Positions 19,509-33,600 of a stretch of DNA of 64,000 bases are shown one piece after another (the stretch's first letter is position 1; each line of letters starts with the position of its first letter). The stretch is from Ampullaceana balthica. Taxonomy: Eukaryota; Mollusca; Gastropoda; Lymnaeidae. The position numbers were made by a program, and so were the translations under genes. Under the pieces are notes generated by a model. That model worked only from the letters and a program-made list of their open reading frames with translations, was not told the DNA's origin and ran no database searches. The stretch is from the NCBI GenBank assembly GCA_944989445.1, contig CALYLW010000495.1, forward strand, positions 186,001 to 250,000. The letters run 5' to 3'.

Positions 19509-22500
19509 ACAATTACCAGAACAAATTATTATATATTACTTATTGTAGCAAATGTTAATGACATTTTATAATAATAGCATTTATTGATGTTTCTTTGTTA
19601 TTTTATTTTTAAATGGAAGTAATTATTTTCAATTTTTTATGCATTGTAAATTGATTATATAAGTAATCAATTATGTTATACAAGCCTTACAAAGTTAATA
19701 TGAAAACATTTTTTGATAAATGGGCCAGATGTCTGATTAAAAGCTACTTCACTTTGTTTGGGAGAACTTAATTGAGCAAAGAATTCTATTTTTAAATAAG
19801 AACAAATTAATTAAATATCACATTTAGTTTGGATGCAGTTTCAAATAGTCAGTCACTTTTAGTGGGCTAAATCTTGTTATAGTGCATTTCTTAACATTTA
19901 AGATTTTTTTCAATTTTTGAAAATTTTAATATGTTTTTATTGTACCCCTCTCTATGTTTGGTCATAGAGTAAATCCATTAATGTTGACAAATCTGAAGTC
20001 TAAAGATGTTCTTCAAAACATGGGAGGGACTGAATAAATAATTTTTTATTACTTTTAAAATTCAATTCTTTACCCTGAGGTTTCATGTGTTTAAATATCA
20101 AGAACCACTGATGGAACTGGAATCTCTTCAACTAAATTTGTTAAAGACTAACTTTATAGGGATTATTTTGGTTTTTTTTAAAATTAAACACTATTAATGT
20201 CATTATGAAGAAAAAATAATTTAATTTTTTTAAATCTTTAATAGTAGCTGTTATCAATCAATTTTATAAGCATCATATAAAGTTGCCTTAACTTAATCAT
20301 ACCAATATTGTCTAGAAAATGATAACAATGTCAATTAATAGGAATAAATTATAAAATTAAATTAAATTCTATTGAATTCAGCTATTTATGTCAACATTGG
20401 TATTACCCACTCAAATATTATGATATATGCTCAACTTTTAAAGCTAGGAAATTTTCACCACACAAACATTATTTTATTTCAGATCTTTTAAGTCTTTCAA
20501 AGTATTTGTCTTAAGAAAATTTTATTCTATTTTTTTTCATGATGGAAAATAACTAATTCCCTTACCTGTGAACTGAATAGTCAGTTTTTTTTTAAATTCA
20601 TGACATGTTTTGTTTACAATATAAAGTCTCTTGCAAAAATTTTACAATGCTTCAAAAATAAAAAATAAAATTTGTTCAAGTTTGTATGAGCTTACATGAA
20701 TACCTTCTCCTTACTTAAAATAACATATAAGGTTAACAAAATAAAAATCATTCTACCATTTGGCCATTACATTTTTATCTATTCTGATATAGACATAGAA
20801 ATTTACCTACAGTTATGAATTTTTAAAAATGAAACAGTTTGAGTTAGTGTTATTTTTTTTCTTCAAATTAATTAGTGTTTTATCATGTTTTTGCTCAATC
20901 AATTTTAGTTGGTTACTTTGTAATTAAATTTTGTTATGAAAATATCAATTTAAAGGTCAAGCAAATTTAAGCTATTCTTAGACATGCATTTCTTAGATAC
21001 ATTTAATTCAGACATGGCATAAAATATAAAGACTATAAGTGTGGAAAAAGAAAAATGTACATTCCCTTGATTGTATTGTTCCTGAAAGCCTTGTGGTATG
21101 ATAATAAACATTGTTTGTAAAATAATGATCACCCACTTTGATACAGAATTATGTGATATTTATTTTTTAATTCTCTTTTACTCATGAACTTAAACATTTT
21201 ATTACACATTTGTTGCGTTACGTTGCCCACGAAAAGAAACAAATTTAGTTGTTTTTTTAATGCTTACTTTATATTAAAATAATTGGAATTCCTTTAGGAT
21301 TTCTGTAACGCCTACAATTTTTGGGGGAAACTGGGCTATATTATAGCAAATATTTGATTACAAGCATTAATAGATAGACATCTGTAAGATAACATTGTTT
21401 ATTACTAAATGATAATGCACGCTTTTTTTTCTTTTTTAAAAATTAGATTAAAAATTTCCTGCTTCATTTTTAAAGATGAAGATGTTATGCAATGTGGAAT
21501 TTTTATTCCACATTTAAAAAATCATCATCACAAAAGGATGTAATTAACACTGCTCATTTCTATTTTCTTTGTAAATTTAATAGATAGACAGAAAATAAAT
21601 GTTTTTGGATTTATAATTTAAGAATTTTTTTAATGTACCAATTTATGGTGTGGATGATTTATTGGATATAAAAAAAATTCATCGGTCTTTAAAAATAAAA
21701 TTAATGCACGATTGTGCAAATTTGAGTTCAATCGTAAATTTTATGATGAAAAGGAATAATAATGCATATGGGAGTTGCATATTATTTAATATATTAATTT
21801 CTATCAATGAATTTCTTTTGCATGTCTTAAAAATTACAGCCGAATAATTACATAAAGTTAAAATTCATTAACCCAGTTTTATCAGCATAATACAGAAGGC
21901 TTGTATAATTTGAAACTATTCAAGTTTTTAAAAAAATTATGTCGCAAAGTTTGACTTTTAATTGCTTCTTTCTTCACCATTTGTAAATATGAAGAAAGCT
22001 GAAAATAATGTTAACACATTGATGCTCATTTTAATTTAAATATACATAAATCACACATATTACGGTAATACCTTTTTCATAATACTCTAAGTGATAATAT
22101 TCTACACCTATTAATTCCTTTGAAATTTTATCCTCATTTTAATTATTTATTTCTCTTGTACTTTATCCTTAAATGGATGGAAAGTCATTTACAAACATTA
22201 ATAATAAACATTATTTAAGACTTAAAATCTGTGTTTCTTTTATATTATATTAAGAGATATGCAAGTCAACTTAACGAGCAATTCAAAGAAAAAATGTAAC
22301 ATTTTGAGGACACAAAACTGTAAAGGTAATTGATTCCATTTCAAAGCAATTTTTTACATGACTGAATTTACATGACAATATCTTGAAAATGATGACCTTA
22401 AAGACTGAGAAAAACTTGTGGACAAGTGGGTTTTTTTAATGGTAATTCAATTAAACATAAAATCAATGAGACAATGGGGAAAGATAATGCAATTCAGGAA

Positions 22501-24455
22501 GTAAATTTTAGAAATTATATGTGCCTATTATATAGGAAAATCTTATAATTACATGTATTTATAAACAACTCATACAACTCAAAAATATAATTTGCTGTGA
22601 AATTTTAAATTAATTTTATTTTGAACATTTTTTTTTAATTTCCTTTGTATCTGGCCAAATCGCAAGTCATCATAACAAAATCCCCCATTATATACACCTT
22701 TTATCATTATTACTATCAATGGTTTAAGTTTACCTTTTGAAAATTTGAATTCTTAGTTTCAGGTTAAAACAAAAATTGTAGGCATTTTAATAAACACTAT
22801 TTACAAGTTACATATTGTCATCTACATTCTTTACAGTTTAATAGAGTATCACACTCCCCATTTCAAGCTTGGAATGGTATTTTGAACCACTGAACATTTT
22901 GTTTATTTTGAATATGAATATATCATTCCAAGTGCCATAAGGTGATTGAATTAAATAATTTTGAATATTCTAAATGAAAATGTCCCTTACGAATTGGAAT
23001 CATGCTCTCAATTAGTTAAAATTTGAATCTCAGTGACAATATTTTCAAGCAATTTAGTAACAACAATATAATTTTTGAAATTACAATTTCTGACATCAAA
23101 TTCCCTCACTTATTACAACCACAATAAGAAATTATACTTATCCATAAAATTATTATAAGCTTAATAGTTTGTGCATCTCACAAAGACATTTGAGGTAAGT
23201 ATAATTTATATTAATAAGAGGCTGATGTAAGGATATTGATCAAAATTTAATAGTTTTAAATTACATTAGTTGGACACTTGCTTGTAATTAATGATATGTA
23301 GTCTACTGAAGGAAGAAAATAAATAACATTTGTGGAAGATAAAAAAATAATTGATGGCATTTAACTTGATAAAAAATTTAAGTTTAGAAAGGTTCAAAAC
23401 TTGATTTATACTAAATGGAATCCACCCAATGTCTTCTGTTTTCTTGTTATATTTGCACAAATACACACAAATCAAAGTACATGTATGTTGTGTTTTTTTT
23501 TATTAACAACTTGCATCTTTGAAATTATTTTCTATTTTCAAATTAATCTAAACAAGAACATAATGTTCAGTCATTGGCCTTTCATATAGCATAATATAGA
23601 ATTATAGTGCATTTAAGTTTACTGAGTGTTGCCAGTAGGCTAACAAAACTTTTCAAAGCATATTTAAAGTTGAGCAAATTTAAGAGGGACAAGAAAAAAA
23701 CATTGTGTAAAGGCTAAAAAAAATTTAAAAGGTTACTAAATTTACATTCTTAGGGAAAACAATACAAAATCCAAAATAACTTTTAACAATTTTTATCCAA
23801 AAAAAAATTTCAAACACAAAAATAATGTTTGAAAATATGTATATTGCATTTATTTTGTTTGAAAAAATCTAACAATAAATATAATTTTTTACAGTCAACT
23901 AAGTTTTGACATGGTAAACAACCATTTGTTCAGAGTATGTTACAGTCTTAATAACAACTGTGAACAAATTGCAAAACAATAGAATGTGGAAATAATTTGA
24001 AATAAATACAGGATTTCATAACAGCATATGAATCTATTACAATTCCGAAACAGTTTACTTATAATTTAGAATATGATTTGTTGTGAGGAAAAAATCTGTA
24101 TAAATTACCCCTGTGTAGTAAATAAATGTAGTTAAGAAGATATTTGTAATACTTTTTAAAAAATGTGTTTTTTGTGTGGATATTCTGCTCTAGGTTAAAA
24201 TCACACTCTGTCAATAAGTATTTTGAAAGCTTAAAGTTTAAAATGCTTCCACCTTAAGTAGACAAATCAAGAGATTTATATTACAGAGGCTCCCTTCTTT
24301 AAAAAGTCAATTTCATTGTTTTAAACTTGCATTATGTTGTGATACACAATTGTATCATGAAGAAACATTTTGTCTCAAATGTCGTCATCCCACAACATGA
24401 CTACTGTGCAGAAATGTTACAAACTAGTAAATAAAATAAGTGGAAAGGCCAGAAA
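19509..24455. other. Interval between convergent gene ends
   Basis: About 5 kb of AT-rich sequence between the 3' end of the anoctamin gene and the 3'-most transporter exon. It should include one or both 3' UTRs. No coding exon, transposon end or tandem repeat was recognised. An AATAAA for the minus-strand gene is possible at 23849-23854. Confidence 0.5.
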
Positions 24456-24628
24456 TCAAGATCCCCTTGAAGTATCACAGGCATTTATTGTTGTACCATA
24501 TTTAGGATTGTAGGAAGTCTCATTTTGTATGCTGTCACCTTCATCGATTTCTTCTATAGAACTTGGGTGAACATACTTCAACTCCTGTTTATTATTACGA
24601 ATTCCATATCCAAAGTATATGATGAAAC
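24456..24628 (-). CDS. SLC7A1-4-like: CAT alternative terminal exon, distal
   Basis: Acceptor ttttgttttag. Encodes [15 protein letters not shown], the form closest to classical CATs (IYFGYGI), then an acidic tail ending [12 protein letters not shown] and TGA. It is 173 nt and phase-compatible with exon 12, so it is used instead of, not after, the proximal exon. Confidence 0.88.
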
Positions 24629-27600
24629 CTAAAACAAAAAATGCAATTTTGTACATTTTAAAATCTTCACAACACATATCTTGTAATTTTGCATAATGAA
24701 TCACTCATCATTTAATTATATATCTTTTTAAATTATAGTAAATAAATAAAATCAAATTCAAATTAATCCTTTTTATCTCCGTTTATCTCCTTTTTCCAGT
24801 TACTTGACCTTTCCCTAATCTAGGATTTAAGTAGGTAATATAAGAGCTATATAAAATATATTAAATACTATCTTATATATTACAGATGCAACTTCTTTAT
24901 AAACAATTATTATTGCACACACTTGAGCTGCATGATTTGAAGCTTAATTACATATTCAAGAAATGTGTTTCAAATTATGAATATAATAGACTCATAAATA
25001 TCACACATAATTCTGATATACAATCAAAAAAATTTTATGAATCTTTCAATATTTAATTATTTGGGGAAAAAACATTGTGAGTTACGAAAGCACTGCTGTC
25101 TGAAGTCTTTTTTTCTTAAATTCATAAAATACTAGCTCTAATGTAAAAGGAATAGCTATACCTATATTTGCAGTGATCTCATTTAGTACTTTCTTAGGGC
25201 ATGGACACTTAAGTTATTTGTCAAGAGCCTCACTCTTCCAGTCAATCTCATGCTGCTATTAACATTAAGCAGCTCGAATTGTAAATAAATAAAGAATAAT
25301 ATTACAACAACACAGTATAAAAACCTTATTGGAAAGCATTTTATTAAATTTTTCATAGCAATTTTGAATTTTATGCTTTTTTTTTATCATAGTAGATTTA
25401 GTTTTAGAAAAGTTTTCTTTTCTTAGTTCAATTATTAAATAAAGCACACAGGGATTTGAGGTGGTAGGTAAGGATCAACATATATCAGAGAGTCTTAAAA
25501 TAAGCCCAAATTAATAATAAATTAACAGCCTTCCAAAATTAAAAGTAAGGTTTCAATTTAATAAATATTTGATGAGATGGGGAAAAAAATCAGTTGGGGA
25601 TTACAATCTGTTCCAAAAACTTATTCCCAAAAGGGTTTATTGCAAAGTTCCTTAATGCTAGCATTTCATTAGCAAACAAACAATTTTTTAAAGCACTTGA
25701 TGTTAATGTTTGCCCATCTTAAAAATTTTAGTTTTCTTTAAAAAAAATTTTGTATAGACATATTAAGCGTTTAGGCCTATAGATTCCAGGTTCCATCTAA
25801 CCTGGGAAAAATAAATATATGTATTATAACATAATAATATAAAAATATGTCACAACAACCACCATCTAATGCATCATCCATAATGGGACATGCTAGAACA
25901 AGATATTATTCTAATGCAATAATGTGACATGATTGTTTTGTTTTTTAAAATTTCTTTAACATTGACATTAATAAATAGATGATTTAGCAATTTTCACTAC
26001 TGAAATATTTTTTTAAGATGATTTTTAAATATTTTTTTTAAATGTTTCGATACCTAACAAATGTTGATTTTTAAATGTCTACATACAATTCAGAAGAAGA
26101 AAAATAGAAAGGGCATTTAATAAATTAACATTAAGTCTATATTTTTTTAAAATAAATAATAAACTTTTTAATAAATTGTTGAAACATTTTTAAAAACATG
26201 TTTCAATGCATTTTAAAATCATTTTTATTATATGTATATTCATATATCTTAGTATGTTTCATGAAGAACTTTATTGGTTTGTTTATTGTTGTTTTGTTTT
26301 TTTTATATCTATAATTAAGATGTGTATTTGTTTTTATCACGTAAATCTTTTTCAATTAAATTAAGATCCTCAGCTATAATACTGTTGTCTTCACTGCCAT
26401 CTGTCGACAGAGCTGATTGAGACTCAGATGTTAACCGTGTCGCAGCTGTGTTATTCCACACACCATATAAGAAGTAAATTGAGAACCCTGTAACAAAAAT
26501 TTAATCTAAGGAGCAGTTTGGATAGCAGTTGCATATGAGAAAGGTGTCGGTTAAAATTGATTAGTTTTTGAGGGTGAAAATATTAGTAGGAACAATACAT
26601 GCAACATTTATAAATGAATTTTTAATAATAATTTTAAAATAACAATATTAAAATAGCTGTAGGGGAAATAATGACAAATTAAATTTAAAATAAATGTAGG
26701 CACTTGTTTTTATCTAATATATTTCATTAGTTAAGCATGGGGAAGGAAAATAAATTAGAAATGTTGTGAGATGAAGCTGTTGCCTGTAAGTATGCATGGA
26801 ATGATGCTTATCAAAAATTACAAAAGTTTTTCAGAAAAATTAGAATTTTGAAACCAGAAAATCTAAGATTTTGAGTTGGCAAGGTTATTGCTTTTATTAG
26901 CTATTTTGTTTGTTCAATTTTTCTAGCAGGTTTTCTTTCTCATGCACAAGTTCTATATTAGCAGATGAAAAACTACTATAAAAATTAACAGATGAAATCA
27001 AAACAAGTTATGTGTAAAATAATTGCAAGCTACTAAATCCACTACATGCAATATGTCATAAGTTACTTATGCATGTTAAAAAAACATTCCTCTGTGAACC
27101 AAAAAGACTAAGATTTTTCAAACTAATCATTATACAAAAATTATTTTCATTGACACCTTAAATTTTACTTTTAATCCATTAGATATATCTTTGAAAAATT
27201 TCAAATAGATTTCATTCTTTTTTAAGAATTTAAGAAGAAAAAAAAGTTAAATTTTGAACTAACATAAAATTTGACTTTTAAAACAAATAATCAGCAAGTT
27301 TATTTTGAAGCATAAACATGTTTGAAACATTAAGAAATTGATTAGACTGAATCATAAATAGATCACTTCTAAAGACAAGGAAAAATAAATGTGTTGCTAA
27401 TGCTAAGGATGTTTTAAATAATACACAGCAATTATAGGGAAAGGTGACAAGAAATATTTTATTACCTATTATCATCCAAACACCAAATCTAACCCATGTC
27501 ATGGCAGACAACTTGAGCATTAAGTAGATATTTATAAGAGCACTGATTGCTGGCAAGTATGGCACAAAGGGAACCTATAAATATAATATAATATTTCATT

Positions 27601-30600
27601 TAAAAAGTGTAGACTACCTAAATTAAGACACAAAGGCATTATGAAGTTACCTCATATTATTGGGTCACTAGGAACCAGAATGATTAACAGGGATTTAAAT
27701 AATATACAAATTATAAAAACTACAGGGGCTTTTGTCTTTTTAAATCCTTTATATTAATTAACTCGTGGTGTCTGGTTGTTTGTTTGAACCCTTGATTGCT
27801 TGCTTGTCGCCAAAACTTTGGATCAATTTTTAACCCACTTCCTCGTAAGCTAGCGAGCTGAAATTTTGCAGGCAGTTTTGTACCGACGATAAAAACAAAG
27901 TAACAAAATTTCAGATCCATCACACGTACCGTAATTGAATTATTGATTTTGTAGATTATTTTATTGATTCCTATGTATCATGTTATTTTTGAGATAGAGT
28001 GTAAGGGTGCGCATTATATTGAACAACCTTTCTGTCGCACAATAAGGTGCGTATTTTATTGACAACACTTTTTATAAACATATTCCTGATCGGTCCGCAT
28101 TATATTAAACATGTTTTACGACACAACTACAATTTTGTATTTTTGGATGGTCTTGCGCTGCATATTATAATGACCATTCTTTTAGTAACTTCTCGTACAT
28201 AAAGGATTTATAGTGAAAAACTTGGTTTTTTACGGGTTTTTTAAAAATTAAATACCTATCTTCTACATATTTCTAATTTTTAAATTTCTTCTTTAACCAT
28301 ATTTAATAAAATATAAATTTTATAGGGCTGCGTAAATTAATGATTAATTAATCAATTAATCGTTTAAAATTTAATCAATTAAAATTAATTTGATCAATTA
28401 AAACTCGTGTAAAACTTAAGAAAATATTGCTAATAATTTTTTTTCCAATTTATTAATCATTTATATTTTTTAGGGCTGCAGAATTTAACAATTAATTTCT
28501 CTATTAATCGTTTAAAAATTTTAACAATTAAATTTTTTTTAACGATAAACCGACCCATCACTTTCAAATTATTGGAAGTCAAAAAGTAAAAAAAAATTTT
28601 TAAAATAGCGGCTGATAAATAATAACAAATTTTCTGATGATTATACGAACATTTTGGTTTTAAACTATTGACTGATGGGAATATTCAAAATGTTGATATA
28701 GTTTGCCTACCATGGTTCTAACACTTTGCCTACTTATCAAACCAAATGAAAAGCGTATTAAGCTAATGGCAGTATAGGAGTCTTACTCAGAGACAGAAAA
28801 TGATGACAGCTCTTCTGATGAATTACTGCGTTACAAAATGGAGATCAAAGTTCCTGAACCCATTAACCCTCTACAATGGTGGAAATTTAATGAAAACCTA
28901 TATCCAATAATGTCATTCCTTGCCAAGACCGTTTTGTGCATACCAGTTTCCTCAGTTCCATGTGAATGATTGTTCAGCTCGGCTGGTTATATTGTCAATT
29001 AGACATCACTTGAACCAAATAATGTCAACACACATTCTTTTTGCATAATTGGTTAAAAGGTGACATATAAAGGAGACATTCCAGTCTTATTTAGATTTTC
29101 ATCAAGAATGTTTAATGAGTGTTACTTATGACATCAAAAATTTTAATTTTGGCTTTAATCGAAATTAATGATTAATTAATCGTTAATTTTTCAAAAGATT
29201 TTCAAAATTTCAAAATTTAAATTAATCGTTAACAGCCCTAATATTTTTTGTTACTTACATACTTTTCCCTCTTATTATTATTATTTATTTAAAGTGCATA
29301 CATAAACAAAAAGGTTTTTCTTCCTTATTTCTTGCATAGCAGAACGAATTTGCTGTGTTATGTCATAAAATTTGGGATCCATGGAATTACCGCGACTTAA
29401 CAGATTTTGTGAAATAATGAATTACAACTTACTTATATAGGCGTTACAGAAATATAATTAATTGAAATTAATTGATTAAATTTTTTCTGATTAATTGAAC
29501 AAAAAATTTGTAATCCGTACCAGCCATAAATTTTTATAAAGGTAAATCATCAATGAATTTCAGTACAAGAGGTTGTATTAAGAGCTACAAAATAATGAAT
29601 GTATTTGAAAATTTATTAAGTATACCAGAAAGATTTGAATTTTCACATGAATTATCAATGGTACCAAATTTATTATACATAAGTTTTTTTAAAACTTTTA
29701 AGGGGAAAAATATATAGCTATGGGTGTGTGTATTATATACCTTAAATGCAAGAGGTGCTGAGCTCTGTGGCTGACACTGTATAACAACAAGACATGCCAC
29801 AGGTAACAATGCAAAAAATATTGCTACAACAATAGCCCATGCTTCCTTGTTTTCCAAATGTTCAGAAGCAAAGATAACAAAGGCTGAAAATGCTGCTACG
29901 AACAAACCTGTGAATAATTATATTTGAAAATATTATTTAATTATTATTAAGGTTAATCTAAAAAGACATAAATTATGGACATTATTTTATTTTAAAATTT
30001 TGAGCTTTTAAATTTTTAGAAAATCGCTTTTTATATGTGCAAAAAATCAATTTAAATACACAACAAACAATAAGATATTACTAATTAAGTTTAACAAGTG
30101 TTGATATTATTTAATGTTTTTTGAAAAAGTTAGTCATCTACCAAAAAAAATCCAGTCATGAATAGAAAATATTAATTTATTGTCAGCCATGAATAAACGA
30201 TATATTTGCAAACTAACATGTTAAGACATTACTCACATAAAAATGCAACTGCAACTTTTGTTAATAATGATGTAAGAAGTGTTGGTTTTTTTGTGCCTGG
30301 TAAAATCAATTTTCTGAGTGAAAAAGATTCTCTCTTTGTGGCAAGGCGCTCAGCGTTATCTATTTTGGTAACACTCATACTTCCAAGAAGGTTTATATCT
30401 GCTTCATACCTGGAGATCAAGTCAAATAGAGCTGAAGATATTCAGTTGAATAAAAAGTAAGTACATTATCTATAATTTATATCTCTTTCCTCTTTAAATG
30501 CACAGATGGGTGATTTTTTAAGTCACTTTTTTTCAAGTGGTTCAGGAATTTCATGTTCTAATAACATATCGGTCTTCAGGAAGTGAAGTCAGGTGAGAAA

Positions 30601-33600
30601 AGGTGGTGAGTGGGTGATTGTTTGGCAGCTAGATAAATGTGGTTTTAAATTGAGCACAATTTAGTTTTTCTAGTTCCTTTTTAATCAGTTTGTCAAGAGT
30701 CATCTTGGTATCAAAGTCAGTGAAGAGTAAAATTTGGATAAGACTTTTCAACGCAATTACCCATGGGAAAAATTGCGTTTATATATTTGAAATGTCTGTG
30801 ATGTCTGTTCGAGCTTGATCATGCAACTCCTCCTGAACCATACCAGATAGAGGGTTCGGGTCTTTTCAAATATGTTAAGGAGGTCCCATGGATGTGTATG
30901 GGCTAAAAAAAATACCGAAAAGGTTTACTGTATTTCCTTGAAAATAAAAATTTTATTTTAAAAAAACAGTATTTTGTAAAATTTCTCGCCATCCATAACA
31001 TTTATCAAGTTGAAACAAATGCCAGACGATAGCTAATAATATTTAGAACAATTTTGGAGAAGGAATTTTTGAAAAATCTCATTTCATTTTACTCCCGTAA
31101 TTTTAGCAGCAATTTGTAGATAGCAATTGTATTGTTTAGGTTCAGAATTATTGATTTGAAATGACTTTTAATGTTATCTAGAATGATAGTTAATGGGGTT
31201 TTCCCGCTTTGTGAATGCTAATGTTAGACTGTTGCGTGGTGCGCATTATATTGACACATTCTTGGTGTGATTTAGCAGAGGGGATATGACGTCATAGATA
31301 AAATATGTGATAGTGAGCAATTGTTTTGCTTAGTTTCAGAATTATTGATTTGAAATGACTTTTAATGTAATCTAGAATGATTTCCCTTGAATAAAAAAAT
31401 CAGAAATTCTTTGTTGGAAATTGCATTTAAATACTCATTCGAGTTTTTGTTACTTGTTTTATATTGAGCTTTATGTTATTGAATCCTCACTATTAAATGC
31501 AAATAATATTTTTCAGCTGATAATATACTGTTTAAAATTATTGTACTAAAAAGTTGGAGATAAAAAGTGTAATAAAACCTTTTTATTAGAAGAATTTTAT
31601 CGAGGACAAAGTATGGAAGAAAATATTTAAATTTCTTATAACACAATACTTAAAGAAAGTCAGTGCAGAAAGTTTTTAAAAAAAAACTATTTAAAAACAG
31701 CTTAATCAACAACTGTCCAATTTAACTTCAAATCATATTTTATGGATACTAGTTTGCTCATCTCCACTTCTGCATAGTCTTTTTTACTTTAATATTTTTC
31801 TTTGATTTCTATGTTTGTGTGCATTTTGATAAATATTTTCTTTTAAATTATAAAATTATTTGATATATATATTAAATTTATGTTTTAAAAAGCAGACAGA
31901 ATTTTAAAGTAACATAAACTAATTCTTCCAGGAATAGAAATGTACTATTAACCCAAACTTAAACAACTGTTTTTAAGCTTAATATAATAAAGTTTCCTTT
32001 TCACATACGGAAATATATACCTCAAAATCAAAACAGATATCCCAACAAGAGTGTACGCCAATAATGTTCCTATAGACATCATGTCGACTAATTCTTTCAG
32101 GTTAAACAGCATTGCCATTAAACCTAAACAAAAAAAAGGGGGTTAAGAATGTCACTAAAAAATGGACAATGTCAGCAATTTCCAACATTTGGTATCCTGC
32201 CACACTCTGTAGCTAATTAAGTATGATTTCAAACACAAACTTTGCTCATTGAAATTGTACCACTGCATTTGTGAAAAGCACTGACATGTCTATATGAATT
32301 ACTATGAATACTCAATGTTTAAAGTAGTTTATTCAGCAGTCAAACCTGTGAATGGCACAAAACCTTGGCCCAATATAACAGCAGGAATGTTCCTTCTGCC
32401 AGAATGAATATCAATACTTAATAATTTTAAGGAAGATGGCAATGTTCAAATGTACATTAATCATTGGAAAAACAAATTGTTTCAATATTTAATGTCTAAT
32501 AATCAAAGAAAAAATTTCTAAATAATCATTTCGATCATTATGATTTCAAAATTTTATTTTTGAAATCTATGTACAATTCCTACAGTTCATTGACAACCCT
32601 TGTACTTATAGAAAGTCTTCAGAGGACAAAGTGAAAACAATCAGCATAGCAAGGTCAGTGCTTACCAAAGAAGACGATTATTGTCCCCTACGTCACTCCA
32701 TGAAATAGTTATATGACTGGCCAAAAATAACAACCCAAAAATAAAGTACAAATGCTCTATTGTTTCACTGTGCACAAGAAACCATTGAAATTAGCAGGAT
32801 TTGTGCCATTTTAAAAATATATTATTTATCACAGTGTATTTTTAAGGGAATAGGGCTTTGCAAGGTTTTCTATTAACAGGTTTCAATGCAATGTTCAGGA
32901 ATGCTGCATGAAAAATAGAATGGATTGACATCTTAGAAAGTAATCATAATTTTATTAGAAGACAATTTAGTTATAAATGTTTATTCTTTGGTGGATGACA
33001 TAAGTTTTTTCTTGTATTTTGTATTTTAAATTTACACCTTAAAGATAAAATAACAGTTATTATTTAAATTAAGATTAACTCACCTGCAAATAATCCAGAT
33101 ATGGCTGTTCCAATAACAGGTGTTTTAAATCTGGGAGAAACTTTACCCATAATTTTGAAAATGACACCATCACCAGCCATGGCATAAAGGATTCTTGGTA
33201 GAGGAAACATGGCACCTAGAAGACTAGAAGAAATTGATTCCAATAATTACTAAGTGTTTAAATGCTTATCCTGTCTTTTGTAATTGTATTAACAGAATCT
33301 TATCTTATCTGCATCACAAAAACTTCTCTTTTTGGGATATGGTAACGTGACATGCCCTGTGTAACAACTTTTATATAAATTATATAGTTCTAGGCGTTAC
33401 ATAGAAATTATGGCTTGATGATAAGATATCTGATCAATCTGACATAAAGTTGTTTATTTTAATAAATAAAAGATGAGTTGACATTGAAATTAATTGTGTC
33501 ATAAACAAAAAAATTTAAATACATAAATTAATGATTATAAAGCAAAGCTATTTTAAAAAAACTGTATCCTCTCCAGCCATTACTTTTAATGCACTTTATG

